Shown one piece after another: positions 1-11,356 of a stretch of DNA of 64,000 nucleotides; positions within the stretch are counted from its first letter, which is position 1; every line of letters starts with the position of its first letter. The DNA lies in NCBI RefSeq assembly GCF_040183065.1, contig NC_091124.1:95436501-95500500 (forward strand). Direction: 5' to 3'. The notes under the pieces were generated by a model. It was not told the origin of the DNA. It saw only the letters and a list, made by a program, of their open reading frames with translations, and did no database searches. A program made the position numbers and the translations under genes. The DNA comes from Periplaneta americana (taxonomy: Eukaryota > Arthropoda > Insecta > Blattodea > Blattidae).

Positions 1-338
1 TCTGAGACATAATGCTATTTCACAGAGACCATGTGCACAATCTAAGCTGATAAGATGCATTAAAGTGTCGACTGTAAACAGGAAGGTAAAACTGGGCAAA
101 AAAAAACACACTTGCTTCAAGCGCGAGACTATCAATATAGCTCCACTTGAGTCACATCCACAGCACACAGGCGATCAAAATTATCAGATTTTCAACGTAG
201 GAATAATAGAAACAACAATCATGTTTATCCAGAGTGAGATGTTACCTTTAAGTCTGCTTATTTAAAATTGCCTTATGTACAATGACAATCAAATGAATTA
301 CATTAGCCAATATTAGCAGTCAAACATGGGGAAAGAAG
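1..338. other. No gene seen
   Basis: AT-rich sequence with only short, unconvincing open frames. I see no coding motif, RNA gene or repeat in it. It ends where the first diverged unit of the 74-bp minisatellite begins. Confidence 0.6.
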
Positions 339-392
339 TATAACTCAACTTATATTCTTTGGATAGTCTGTTTAATAACGTATAAAGTAGTA
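339..392. repeat. Diverged outlying unit of the 74-bp minisatellite
   Basis: This stretch begins tataactcaacttat and ends cgtataaagtagta, matching the start and end of the 74-bp unit repeated from 1484 onward, with a diverged and shortened middle. It is separated from the main array by the TIR element at 393-1483, so it was probably contiguous with the array before that insertion. Confidence 0.75.
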
Positions 393-1483
393 CAGGGACA
401 TCATTTTATATTTACTAACATTTTTAATATTAACGTGGCCATACCTTTAGAGAACCGGAAACACTGTTTGCTACCCCCTTCCACGATTGTAGTTCGATAA
501 TTCTGGCGTAAAATACAAACAAATCACTTTACTTGGTATAGGAGGGAAGAAAATTAGTTCATCGGTTTACGTAAAGTAGGAAATATCGCAATTTTGAGTT
601 TGATAATATTCATTAGGTTTTGTTTAATCAAAATACAGTACTGTATCAAGAATAAGTGTTTTTACTCAGGAACTGAGTTATCCATGCGAACGTATTCATT
701 ATGCAATGTATATTTTACTGTCTACAGCACATTGGCGTACAATATAGAGAATGAAGTTAAATTGAAAAATAATCATAATATGGATATTTAAACACATTTT
801 TTAAAATGGTGGCCTTTCATTTCGACACAGGCATATTTGCATATTATCGCACTATAGACTATTGTACCTAATTCCAATTACCACTTTCGTCCTTCGTACT
901 AGTAACTCATGTTGAAATAATTCTGTACCTACTCTATAAAAGAGTACCTTACGTACTGTAAATTTAATCTTCACTTCTGCCCGACCCGCACAGATAAAAT
1001 TACTCAGACATCCTATGTACTGTCCTTCCAATTGCCTCAGGATCGTAGAAAGGGGGGAAATCACGTGACAGTTAATTACTTAACGAGGTCCTTTTAAGTT
1101 ATTTTAAACAGTAATATAATATTACGTAAACGTCCAATTCCTAACAGAAAATGTTTTCAGAAAATAGCTAAGACAGCCCAACCACTAGCTTTTACAGAGG
1201 GGCGAGCGGAAGCAGGTGGGGGAAATCGGGATGCGACGTAGGCAAACGGACGACAGTACCTGTGCGAAAATATGATTCAATATTGAAAGCTCTTTCGTCA
1301 ATGGAAAACACGAACATATTTCTGGAACGTACTATACTCACTAACTCAGTGCTGTTTACTATATGCGGCTTTGATTCTGTGTGGAGGACAGTTGTAACTT
1401 CATTAGTAGAAGGGGTAGGAGTGAAGTACATTAAAAAACTCAGGTAGAATAAAAATTGAAGTAAATATAAAATGATGCCCCTG
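393..1483. mobile_element. TIR DNA transposon (TA target) inserted in the minisatellite
   Basis: The left end (cagggacatcattttatatt) is matched in inverted orientation by the right end at 1461-1483 with one mismatch in about 23 bases. A looser match continues inward (ctaccccctt on the left, ctacccctt on the right in reverse complement). TA stands at 391-392 and again at 1484-1485. The left flank ends in the end of a 74-bp minisatellite unit and the right flank resumes with the start of one, so the empty site can be read directly as gtagTAtaactc. The TA duplication suggests the Tc1/mariner group. At 1.09 kb with no long open frame it is non-autonomous or decayed. The superfamily is an inference; the insertion itself is clear. 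Confidence 0.8.
1192..1431 (-). pseudogene. Possible transposase N-terminal remnant
   Basis: A 79-codon minus-strand frame inside the TIR element contains FVFSIDERAFNIESYFRTG at about residues 41-59. This resembles the N-terminal helix-turn-helix start (FS..ER.F.....YF.T) of insect mariner-type transposases that carry a DUF4817-like domain. After that block the frame reads low-complexity Pro/Leu sequence, as expected after a frameshift. No catalytic block was found. The position inside a TIR element supports a transposase origin, but the match is short and comes from memory, so the call is tentative. Confidence 0.3.
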
Positions 1484-2908
1484 TATAACTCAACTTATAC
1501 TGTTTTGCCCAGACACGGAAGATATAAATGTACTTATACTGTTAACATATAAAGTAGTATAACTCAACTTATACTGTTTTGCCCAGACACGGAAGATATA
1601 AATGTACTTATACCGTCAACGTATAAAGTAGTATAACTCAACTTATACTGTTTTGCCCAAACACGGAAGATATAAATGTACTTATACTGTCAACGTATAA
1701 AGTAGTATAAATGTACTTATACTGTAAACGTATAAAGTGGTATAACTCAACTTATACTGTTTTGCTCAGACACGGAAGATATAAATGTACTTATACTGTT
1801 AACATATAAAGTAGTATAACTCAACTTATACTGTTTTGCCCAGACACGGAAGATATAAATGTACTTATACTGTTAACATATAAAGTAGTATAACTCAACT
1901 TATACTGTTTTGCTCAGACACGGAAGATATAAATGCACTTATACTGTTAACATATAAAGTAGTATAACTCAACTTATACTATTTGCCCAGAAACGGAAGA
2001 TATAAATGTACTTATACTGTCAACGTATAAAGTAGTATAAATGTACTTATACTGTAAACGTATAAAGTGGTATAACTCAACTTATACTGTTTTGCTCAGA
2101 CACGGAAGATATAAATGCACTTATACTGTTAACATATAAAGTAGTATAACTCAACATATACTATTTTGCCCAGACACGGAAGATATAAATGTACTTATAC
2201 TGTTAACATATAAAGTAGTATAACTCAACTTATACTGTTTTGCCCAGACACGGAAGATATAAATGTACTTATACCGTCAACGTATAAAGTAGTATAACTG
2301 AACTTATACTGTTTTGCCCAAACACGGAAGATATAAATGTACTTATACTGTCAACGTATAAAGTAGTATAAATGTACTTATACTGTAAACGTATAAAGTG
2401 GTATAACTCAACTTATACTGTTTTGCTCAGACACGGAAGATATAAATGTACTTATACTGTTAACATATAAAGTAGTATAACTCAACTTATACTGTTTTGC
2501 TCAGACACGGAAGATATAAATGCACTTATACTGTTAACATATAAAGTAGTATAACTCAACTTATACTGTTTTTCCCAGACACGGAAGATATAAATGTACT
2601 TATACTGTTAACGTATAAAGTAGTATAACTCAACTTATACTGTTTTGCCCAGACACGGAAGATATAAATGTACTTATACTGTTAACGTATAAAGTAGTAT
2701 AACTCAACTTATACTCTTTTGCCCAGACACGGAAGATATAAATGTACTTATACTGTTAACGTATAAAGTAGTATAACTCAACGTATACTGTTTTGTCCAG
2801 ACACGGAAGATATAAATATACTTATACTGTTAACGTATAAAGTAGTATAACTCAACTTATACTGTTTTTCCCAGACACGGAAGATATAAATGTACTTATA
2901 CTGTGAAC
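1484..2908. repeat. 74-bp minisatellite with 331-bp higher-order period
   Basis: About 18 units of 74 bp run head to tail (tataactcaacttatactg, then ttgcccagacacggaag, then a tataaatgtacttatac half ending gtataaagtag). Three units carry an extra copy of the 35-bp second half, at about 1706, 2036 and 2367. These are 330-331 bases apart, which equals four 74-mers plus 35, so part of the array was amplified as a larger block. Shared variants (cccaaacacgg, cgtaaacg, agtgg) recur at the same position in each block. No coding role is apparent. Confidence 0.95.
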
Positions 2909-3472
2909 CTTAAAAATTGAAGTTACAAGAGTTGTATCCTGTAAAATTCTTGTTTGAAGTCAGACCTTCTTGTATAAAATTTAAAGAATGTGTTGAGAAC
3001 AACATTCTAAGTTTCTTACTCCTTTAGTCAAAGGACGAAGGCAGGATTAGTGATTCCTAGACAATGAGTTGTACTGTAAATCCAGGCAACTCGTGACGAC
3101 CTTGCCTCACTTCACCGTCGAAGGGTTGTCATTCCGTTCTGAGGCAGACTATTCTACTGTTATTTCTAATCTTCCACCATCAAAGGTTTGCCTTTTGTTC
3201 TCAAAAACATTTCCATTATGACGTATAGCATCGAAACAACGGAAAGTGAAATTGCCTTCTTTATTAAAAGGGGATGGACATTATGTCCAGAGCATAAATG
3301 AAGGTACGATTTCGATGACTTTCAAACTCCATCAACCCTCTCCCAGTTTCTATGAAGTGACCCGGGAAATTCCAAGGCTGAAATTCCAACGCAGCCACAC
3401 CATAACAGCGTTTGTCATTTCTACCTGATTTATCTGTTTCTAGTGTTCGAACAGTGAATGTACTGTATAAAA
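2909..3472. other. No gene seen
   Basis: Ordinary sequence between the minisatellite and the pogo-type fragment. The longest frame (about 60 codons near 3246-3428) has no recognisable motif. Confidence 0.5.
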
Positions 3473-3637
3473 ATGTCGAAGAGTAAGGTGTTTTCTTTGG
3501 AAGACAAGGCGAATATTATAAGTGACATTGCATGTGGTCTTTCGCAAGCGGACGTGGGTCGACAGCATAGTTTAAGTAAATCAACTGTGAGTAACAATAT
3601 ACAGTGTAATCCATTCCACAAAAATAAAATATTTTAA
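3473..3637 (+). pseudogene. pogo/Tigger-type transposase N-terminal fragment
   Basis: An ATG-initiated frame of 54 codons begins MSKSKVFSLEDKANIISDIA and continues with a SQADVGRQHSLSKSTVSN block. This has the layout of the psq/CENP-B-like helix-turn-helix at the N-terminus of pogo and Tigger transposases: a basic start, a 'KANII' helix, then a 'V.....S.STVS' recognition helix. The frame then leaves the family and stops, so DNA-binding linker and DDE catalytic core are missing. About 60-110 bases downstream (3695-3750) lies gtgaacctcggatatagtg, which resembles a pogo-type terminal repeat. The piece therefore looks like an internally deleted pogo-type element whose 3' side was later hit by a SINE. 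The left TIR was not identified. Confidence 0.7.
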
Positions 3638-3757
3638 TTACTGTATAGTATTTTATTTTCTTGTTCACAATTTCATTCATTTCTGTCATTTAAGGTTAGG
3701 CGAGAGACACTTCGGATTTAGTGAACCTCGGATATAGTGAACGAAAAATGCAAGTCC

Positions 3758-4255
3758 ACAGAGGGCCCGGGTTGAATCCCTGGTCGGGACAAGTTGCCTG
3801 GGTGTGGTTATTACGGGGTTCTTCCCTTACTCCTATGGATGAATATCAGATAACTTTATCAGGCGATTGGAACCCCACTCATTTTCACCATTTCCTTTCC
3901 TCACCTACCATCCTTTCATTCATTATCCCGTTACTTCTTCTGGTTTTCAGATCGCTCTACAGGCGGCCCTCCGAAGCTGCTGGCTCTCTCGATCGGCCTC
4001 CGTGGATTGTATTCAAGTGATGATGGATAGGTTCTGCAACGGAATCCGGGGCAGACCTTCTAGGGGGAGGACTTCGCCTCGGACCGTTAAGGATGCCTTG
4101 GGGAAGTTCCCGAAGTAGGAGTGGTACATGGACTCTGTTAGCTGTAAGGACCGGTCGTTAAGGGGGTTAAGTGGTTAGGTCGGTGCGCGTAGAGGATCGG
4201 TGGGCACGCAACTCATCCCATATCGGGTGGCGTACAATAGACAATAGGTGTAATG
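3758..4255 (+). mobile_element. tRNA-derived SINE, 5' truncated (family A)
   Basis: Starts at agagggcccgggttgaatcc, the B-box end of a tRNA-like head, followed by gacaagttgcctgggtg. It continues with the same body as the copies at 20993-21368 (plus) and 55440-55945 (minus), including ggttttcagatc, cctccgaagctgctg and cctccgtgga. The last 200 bases (gaccggtcgttaagg, cgcaactcatccc) are shared only with the 55-kb copy. Open frames of 83-99 codons inside it are fortuitous. Confidence 0.85.
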
Positions 4256-4607
4256 CGTGGAATGTTCCCTCCCTCCCTCCCTTCTAACAAGAAAAGAAAT
4301 TGAGCATTTAACCATAAAATGTAATACAGTGAAACCTCTTCTCACGAACACCTCCATGATACGGACACTCCTCATATACGGACAGATTTTTATGTCCCAA
4401 CTGAACTAATATAGACATAATGATAAATTTAACTCTCATTTACGGAGACTCAGACGCGGACACTGACAGCTGTTTCACAGTCCTAAAGCTTGCTTTACCT
4501 CCTGACTGCGGACAGAACTTGGATTTCAAGACCTAATGTATTACAAAAATGGAAAATTTAGTTTTGAGAACTGTACAAAAATTCCTTAATATGAAAGAAG
4601 ACAGTAA

Positions 4608-4796
4608 GGGCCCTATTCATAGACATTTCTAGCGCGGGCTTCCGGTGGATGATCAGCGAACTAACGATTTTCGTATTCATAAACCAGTGTTAGCGATATG
4701 ATATCATATGAATCCAGTACAAGCAACCAGTCGATAGCCGGGGTTAGTTTAGCACGCTTGTAGTACGGGCTAGCGAAATGTCTATGAATAGCACCC
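4608..4796. mobile_element. PIF/Harbinger-like MITE, TAA target
   Basis: A 189-bp element with inverted ends gggccctattcatagacatt and gggtgctattcatagacatt (reverse complement of the right end). It is flanked by TAA at 4605-4607 and again at 4797-4799. A 3-bp TAA duplication with GGG ends points to PIF/Harbinger. It has no coding capacity and is nested in the element at 4327-5934. Confidence 0.85.
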
Positions 4797-5192
4797 TAAG
4801 GGTCTCGTAGGCTGCTACTAGCCCATCTGGCTACCCCAATGTACATAGAGAGCTACCCTTTGTTAGCTGGAAGGTGGATAAATAAAGTCATAAAATTTAA
4901 CCTGTGTGATGGGTCGAAGGTTCCCGCAATCGTGAAATTTCATTCGACATATGATAGGGTTAGTAGGATTATTCTCTTCACTTCAATCAGTTGCTCTGTT
5001 TCGAGAGACATGAACGTAAAGGTTAAGGTGAAAACTGTAAATTACAGTACTGCATAACTGTAGACCTAGAATAAAATTGAATGGCACAGTACTGTATTTT
5101 CCTCTTTCGGTCGTAGCTACTGTAGTTCAAAGTTGTAAAGAATTTACTGTAGTATATTGTATTTAGAATTAAACTACAGTAATACATTTACG

Positions 5193-5790
5193 GTCTTACT
5201 AATAAAAACTCTATATACAGACGTTTAACTGTCTTATACTTATCCAATGAATAGCTCGTTTATAAGTCGTGTATAATTCCTTACTAATAATCACTACATA
5301 TGTCGTGTATAACAGTATAACTGTTACACAGCTACGTCATAGTTTCGTCATTACTTCGTTACGAAAGGTAATAGAATATCTGAGGTTCTCTATTGCATCC
5401 GGTAGAGCGCTCTAGTATGGCGTGTTAAATATCGATAGTACAACTGGCTCTAATCGATTACCTCACTACATTTTGGTCAAAGAGTACAAGCTACAGCAAT
5501 ATTATTCTAATAATTCTATGATCTTTGGTTTGTTCTTCTATGGTTACAAGGTAACCATCATCATAAAATGACAGTCGATACGAACAGCTGTTAGAGGGGC
5601 GGCCATTTTTTCGCTATATACAACGCTTAAACAAGGGGTTTCGTGTATATAACTACTGCAAAGCAATTCCCATTGTATAGTTACAGCCTGTTTATACGTC
5701 CATAGCTTATTCAAGGTTTATTAGTAACGTTTTCTGTCTCAACTGTGCATAAGTCTCGTATAAAAACTATACTCGATTTATTAGTAAGAC
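5193..5790. mobile_element. MITE-like element with gtcttactaataaa ends
   Basis: The left end gtcttactaataaa is exactly inverted at 5777-5790. Related motifs (gtgtataa, cttactaataa, acgtcata) recur inside. It is about 600 bp and noncoding, nested in the element at 4327-5934. No clear target duplication was seen, so the exact ends and superfamily are uncertain. Confidence 0.6.
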
Positions 5791-6249
5791 TGTTAATTTA
5801 AAGATGAAGGAATACATAATGCATAATATAAATTTACTGTTAGATTGAGGAGCCTCCCTCCCAATAAAGGACACCTCCCAGATACGGACAGATTGTTACG
5901 TCCCTTCGATGTCCGTAAATGAGAAGTTTCACTGCAGAGGTGTTCTATTCATTTAGGTGTACCCTATCGTCTCTTACAATCTGCAAGATTATTTCACTTC
6001 CATCCTGCATAGGCCTATACTCTTTGTACGTTCAGAGTATACTAGTTTAAACCGTTGTTAGATGTGCATAACCGTGTAGATCTGTAGGGCGTACTCAGTT
6101 ACCAGTCAGACACTTCAACTCCAGCGCCTACGTCAGCGTTTGCACGCAGAGTACAGTGAGCGGTAACTTGCTCTTTGCCCCGGATTTCACTTGTTGGGCA
6201 TGGCTGTCCTGTGAGTGTAGAAACACTCCACGAAAACAGGAAGCTATAC

Positions 6250-6444
6250 CAGTGGCGTATACTGGTTAAAGGGTTTGGGCTACCGCTGACCCTATTATTA
6301 CACAAAATATATCTAACAATTACTTTAATTTTAATTACTATGGTAAAACTAATAATACAAAATTATTACATTATGTTATATTATAAACTTTTTCTTTTGT
6401 AATTTCCTTGGGCTACCGCCGGTAGCCCGCAAAATACGCCCCTG
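6250..6444. mobile_element. hAT MITE with perfect 8-bp target duplication
   Basis: A 195-bp element beginning cagtggcgtatactgg and ending, in reverse complement, caggggcgtattttgcggg. The subterminal gggctaccg repeats are also inverted. It is flanked by agctatac at 6242-6249 and exactly again at 6445-6452. CAGKGGCG ends with an 8-bp duplication are diagnostic of hAT. There is no coding capacity. Confidence 0.92.
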
Positions 6445-6452
6445 AGCTATAC

Positions 6453-8174
6453 GTCCCTGAATCCCATTAAATGTTTCTCTCACTTCAAGGCAACAGTCTT
6501 TCACATTTTATTTATTGTTTGATTCTTATGCTCAACTGAGTGCAAAGAGCTTTACGATGTGTGTTGTTACTAAGGTTCGCTTTCCTTTCTATAAATATCA
6601 ACGGTGAATGTGACGTTGATTACGACATTGTGAAATACTATAGCTAGTCTGTAGTATTGATTGATTGATAGATGTATCACAAATATAATCCTAATCGCTC
6701 ACATCCTTCTATTTTACAATGTTCATAACAGAGATAACAAGTCTTTGCGTAGCAAGTATGATACTGAGTTCATGCTAGAAGCATAAGACATCGTTAATAT
6801 TTTTGTGGTTAATTTTTCATAAATATGTCAAAGATTCATAACACACTTGTTACGCCTAATGTTGTGACATACGGTAGAAAATAGCCAGCAGCCGGTGAGG
6901 CCAATCCGTGACAGTCGGTACAGAAAATCACAATCTGATCACTATAGCTATAGATAAGAACGTACATTCAATATTAATGTGCTGCAGGAAGTTCTTCGCA
7001 GTTTTCTAAAAACGTATAGCAAAGGGCATGTATGGTTTCTCAAATAACCGGTTAAATTGATTTTAATACTACAGCACTGTCCTTCCTTTTCTTCAGAATG
7101 TTCTGTCTTTCTTTCCTTTCCGCGTTTCTTTCATCTCCAGTACATTTAAATTCTTAATCTACAAGCTGTTCCAAATTTTCTTGATATATCTCGTGTCTCA
7201 CTTTTGTTGATATATTTCACATGACTTTCACAGTATTAGTTATTTATGCAACAAGTGGATTATCTTGATGATTGTGACATGAGTGAATGTTTGTCGCATG
7301 AACGATAGTGAGTGCGACAATTTTCACGAGTGTCATAATAAGATTATCCACGAGTTGGTTACGACACTTCATGGCATCTTAGCATTATAAATTGTAGGAA
7401 ATAAATTATAAAAGAAATTCGGGATCCATAGCTGACAGAATCTTCATATGTTGGTATCGATTAGTTGCACCTGGCATTGACACTGAATAAAGAGAAATGG
7501 ATGACCTTTAAGGTTAAGATACAAATGTTGCTTTATTTTGTTAATATAGTTCCTCTGAACCACAGAACTGTTCTATTTTATATTACAAAAGTAACACAAA
7601 ATTGTTAAAGATTGGAGATAAATTATGTGTTACCTTCTGTTCTCCATTTCATTTCTTGTTACGTCGCGCGTAGAAGTAGTAAGCAAGATAGCAAGCGTTC
7701 CGGTATTACGTCATAGCGAATACGTTATTGCTTTTATTGGCACGCGTGTTATAATTAGCCAATTACGAACGATATTGGATGTAGTAATAACCTGTTTATA
7801 GGCTGGCATACGAGTAAAAGAACTTGTATTTTATATTCGTCACTATTTTATTGTCTTACGTTAATACTCCAATCTTTAGAATGTTTTAAATCTGTTGAAT
7901 TGTATTTTCTCTTTTCAATGCATAAAAACCCACTTCACAAAACAGTTGAAACTGACTCCACACGTTTCAAATTTTCTTATGTGTTTTATGGCGGTTTTGC
8001 ATTCCGAATTATTGAATGTAGTGCATCATTTGACCTTGGACAAAAAGGTTTGTAATGCTGTCATTGTCGCCATGTTGAAGCTTAGTTACGCCTGTTCAAT
8101 GAACAGAAAAAGTTGGAACTGATAAAGCAGAAAATGATAACGGTGAACCTGACGTTACGATAATTTTGTGAAGA

Positions 8175-8177
<3 letters not shown>
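6453..8177. other. No gene seen
   Basis: AT-rich DNA without a convincing frame. Around 7255-7365 a loose inverted repeat (caagtggattatct and agattatccacgagttg) brackets gtgacatgagtg/gagtgtcataa, perhaps an old MITE end. Confidence 0.45.

Positions 8178-8222
<45 letters not shown>
8178..8222. repeat. (TA)n microsatellite
   Basis: About 22 uninterrupted TA dinucleotides. Confidence 0.95.
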
Positions 8223-8225
<3 letters not shown>

Positions 8226-8929
8226 AATGCGCCTCCACGATATTCTTATTACTATTTCAAGCCTGCCATTCGCTGAGCTGCTAAATTATAAAGAATAAAA
8301 AATTACTGCTCTGGATGATGAGGTTTAGTCAGAGCAGGCGCGGGAACCTTTTTCTGTCTTATTACTGAACATTCTTCCATAATTCATTTATTACCACGTT
8401 TGCATCGTTTAAGAATTAGTACTAGTATGTAACGAAATCATTTTATGAAATGTTGAGTGAAACAGTTTTTGTCAATACCAAACTCTTGTTTTCAGGTATA
8501 TTTGCGGTAATATGTCCCTGTGAAAAGTTTTATCAAGTCCATGATAACGAATATCAAGTGATCACGTTCCACAATACTGTAGGCTACACTCGATTTCGAC
8601 TTGTATGGATTCATATCTGGAAGAGTTTATCACTAGTAAGCTGAACCATACTTGTACACAAATGGAGAAGCCACTTGCAGATAAGATAGGCAACACGTCG
8701 GTTGTGTTGCATATAGGCCCTATTTATTCTGATTGTAATACTTCACAAATCGATATTCAACTCACGCGTGCAGATATATATCACGAGCTATGTCACCTCC
8801 TTAGCAAGGCTAAGATAATGGATGTTGAGTCATCATAGGTTTAAGAGCTTTTGATATGGAAGTATTTATCGGCGAAGTTGTCGTATTTCAATAGAAAATT
8901 TCCATTAAGTAATTAGACTTTCATAAGAT
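8223..8929. other. No gene seen
   Basis: Two short overlapping frames (65-77 codons, 8450-8838) show no motif I recognise, and I would not call them genes. Confidence 0.45.
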
Positions 8930-9383
8930 ACTGGAACATAATATCAACCGAAGACTAAGATTCGAGACCCTAAAGACATATCTTCCCAGTAATTCTACTA
9001 CTGTATATGAAAGTCAAACATGGGCCCTAACTTCCAAACAACACTCAATGATCCAAACATGCTTCAGAAACATACAAAGGAAACTACAAGGAGTCACTCT
9101 GAAAGATAATCTCAAACGTCAACCTACAAAAAATGACGCAGCAGAACGAGCCAGGATAACGAAGTGGAAGTGGGGAGACCACGTGGCAAGAATGGAGCAG
9201 TCAAGATGCATCCACGCGGCCAAAATGTGGGACCCACGCATAGGGAGAAGATGCCAAGGAAGACCAATATTCCGATGGGCAAATTTGTTAGTGGCAACAG
9301 CAGGCAACCAGTGGTCAAGAAAAGTAAAAGATAGAAAGCAATGCAGAAAACTAGGACTTAGTCTAATAACATCCAAAAATTAA
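8930..9383 (+). pseudogene. Non-LTR reverse transcriptase C-terminal fragment
   Basis: The frame from 9048 contains MWDPRIGRRCQGRPIFRWA preceded by ITKWKWGDHVARMEQSR. This matches the conserved tail (K..W.GHVARM...R ... W.PR.G.R..GRP..RW) found after the reverse transcriptase domain of RTE/BovB-like and related insect elements. Upstream, residues like the 'LPV.L.Y..ETW.L' block are split between two frames near 9000, so there is a frameshift. The catalytic YADD region is absent. It is a 5'-truncated dead copy, distinct from the family at 34.5 and 47.6 kb. Confidence 0.8.
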
Positions 9384-10599
9384 GAGTGTAAAAGTATAAG
9401 ATAATACAACACAAAAACTAAAATGGTAAAGAAATGTAAACAGACAAAAATGTATCTACCTGGAATAGCTCACCAGTTGAGAAACAATGAACTACCCCTC
9501 TTTTAGGAACAAATTCTAAATTAATTAATTAATTAATTCAGTATAATTCCTAATATAAATGGTTAAAAAGAATACTATTGTTTTCACTTTCTTGAGCCGA
9601 CAGTCAGAAATTTTTTTACTCAAGCATTAGCAAATGAATCCAATGTGGAATTTATCCGACAACGACCCACTGTAGTCTTCGGTTCAAAGAGACGACATCA
9701 CCTATAACTGTATATTCATAAGATTACTTTGAGAGGAGAATGAATCTGTCGCTGCGATACTAGTATTTGTACCTTCTTTGATCAGTAATCGGACAAAACG
9801 ACAAAAATGACGACGATGGTAAAGGTGCAGTAAGTTATGAACGTGAAACCGCTTTATATAATCGCTGTTGTATACGAAAGTCGTCCAGAAACCAAGAATC
9901 TTACGCGGCATAGCTGTCGCGCATGTAATCACGTGGCTTTGTTTGAAGGTCAGTCAACTGTCATTTATAACTGTGAGCGGTATCAGTTATCAAGTTTCTT
10001 TTTCACTAGTCCAGACTTATAAAAACGGGTATAACTATTGAAAACGCCTGCCGACTTTAAAGCACAGCCTGTACTCCGATTTTGGAATTATTTCGAAATT
10101 TCCGGCCGATTTTTTAGCTCACAGGCAGATGCAGTAATTAAGGCTAATGTTCCATAGTATTGTCTTTTGTTTAATGGCGGGAGGACAAACGCTCGAAATA
10201 CAGAAACTCTGGCCTACAAACCCTGTTCTCGATAAGCATTTGTCCGCTGCACATCCAAACGTTGCCGTCAAAACGCGAGTTGATACTGCAGTTCGGATTG
10301 GAAATTTTTAAACTTCTTCCTTGGCAGTCCAGGGCTTGCATCATCGTAGTACTATCTCTTCGCTCGCCTGGAGCTTCTTATCAATAAAGCATGGAAACGA
10401 ACGAAGAACTTAAACTACAGTCCTTAATCGAATAAATGCAGAAGCGTCGGGTTCCTATGGTGAGGGCATTTAGTGTTGTAGACAATATATCCCCACAAAT
10501 CATTTTTTCGGAAGAATTAATTATTGTTTAATAAATCTAAACGTTTCCTTCCAGACATATTCATATCGTACTTCAAATAAAATATGTTGTAATGGTAAA
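9384..10599. other. No gene seen
   Basis: Only short frames without motifs. A run of TTAA/AATT repeats lies near 9520-9537. Confidence 0.45.
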
Positions 10600-10935
10600 A
10601 GTAAATCCGTGGCGCTACAGCCCATGAAGGGACAAGCCGACTGTCGGCCTCACGTCCACATGCCGAGGCAGAGATGGACGATCATCCAACCAGAATGGAG
10701 GTATCGTGTGGTTAGCATGATGATCTCCCCAGCGTTATAATTGGTTTTCGAAACCGGATTTTCGCTACCTATCATAGCTCATAGCATCACGATTCTAGAT
10801 GGGCACCGGTCCCATACGCTGGCCGAAATTTCATGAGAAAATCTCTTCCACCATGAAGACTCGAGCCAGCGCGCATTCCGTAACGCGAATCCTAGAGAGG
10901 ATGCCTTAGACCACGACGCCACGGCGCGAGATATG
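10600..10935 (-). mobile_element. tRNA-derived SINE (family C)
   Basis: Read on the minus strand it begins cgcgccgtggcgtcgtggtc (A-box-like gtggtctaaggca) and has a B-box-like gctcgagtcttcatgg about 55 bases on. The body includes atcgtgctaaccacacgata-type and catgtggacgtgaggccgac segments, running towards aagggacaagccgac in plus coordinates. The tail lies at about 10600. I recognise the family from insect genomes by memory. It is noncoding. Confidence 0.8.
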
Positions 10936-11296
10936 CTGTAATGGTACATTCATTAAATTTTAAAATGTATTTCGACTCTCTATTTAGAGTGAGCTCACAA
11001 TGCGAATTTTTATTCCCATGATCATTTTCAAGCTTTTGAGCAAATACGAATTAAACATTTTGAAAACTTTGTCGGAAGGAATCTTTTAGTTACGTCAATA
11101 TAAAGTATATTTTTCAAAATTATATATTTTCAAAACTATTAGCTCTAATGGCACGAAATTTTTGTACAAAAGATAGTATTGTAGAACATGTTTATGTAGC
11201 TTAAAATTAATACATTTCGGATTAAAATTTTAGAAGCTTTTAAAATCATGTAAGCGTCCCCTTAAAGGTCACAATCCCTTACGGCAGTTGTCGATA

Positions 11297-11356
11297 AAGA
11301 AGAAGAAGAAGAAGAAGAAGAAGAAGAAGAAGAAGATGATGATGATGATGATGATG
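11297..11356. repeat. (GAA)n(GAT)n microsatellite
   Basis: About 13 GAA/AGA triplets pass directly into GAT triplets. The homopolymer-rich minus frame across it is a shadow. Confidence 0.9.

Larger units (their letters stand above)
4327..5934. mobile_element. TIR DNA transposon, non-autonomous, pogo/mariner-like ends
   Basis: The left end cagtgaaacctcttctcacg is matched by the inverted right end (cagtgaaacttctcatttac). The subterminal sequences atacggacag and acacctcc also occur at both ends in inverted orientation. TA precedes the left end; CA follows the right end, possibly a mutated TA. Such cagtgaaacctc ends are typical of pogo/Tc1-mariner elements in insects. The interior has no transposase frame and carries two younger insertions (4608-4796 and 5193-5790). 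Confidence 0.7.

Noticed and set aside
1484..2908. CRISPR-like array reading of the regularly spaced minisatellite
   Set aside because: There are no unique spacers; the entire 74-bp unit repeats.
3721..4118. 99- and 83-codon frames as small genes
   Set aside because: They lie entirely within a tRNA-derived SINE and are not conserved as frames in the other copies.
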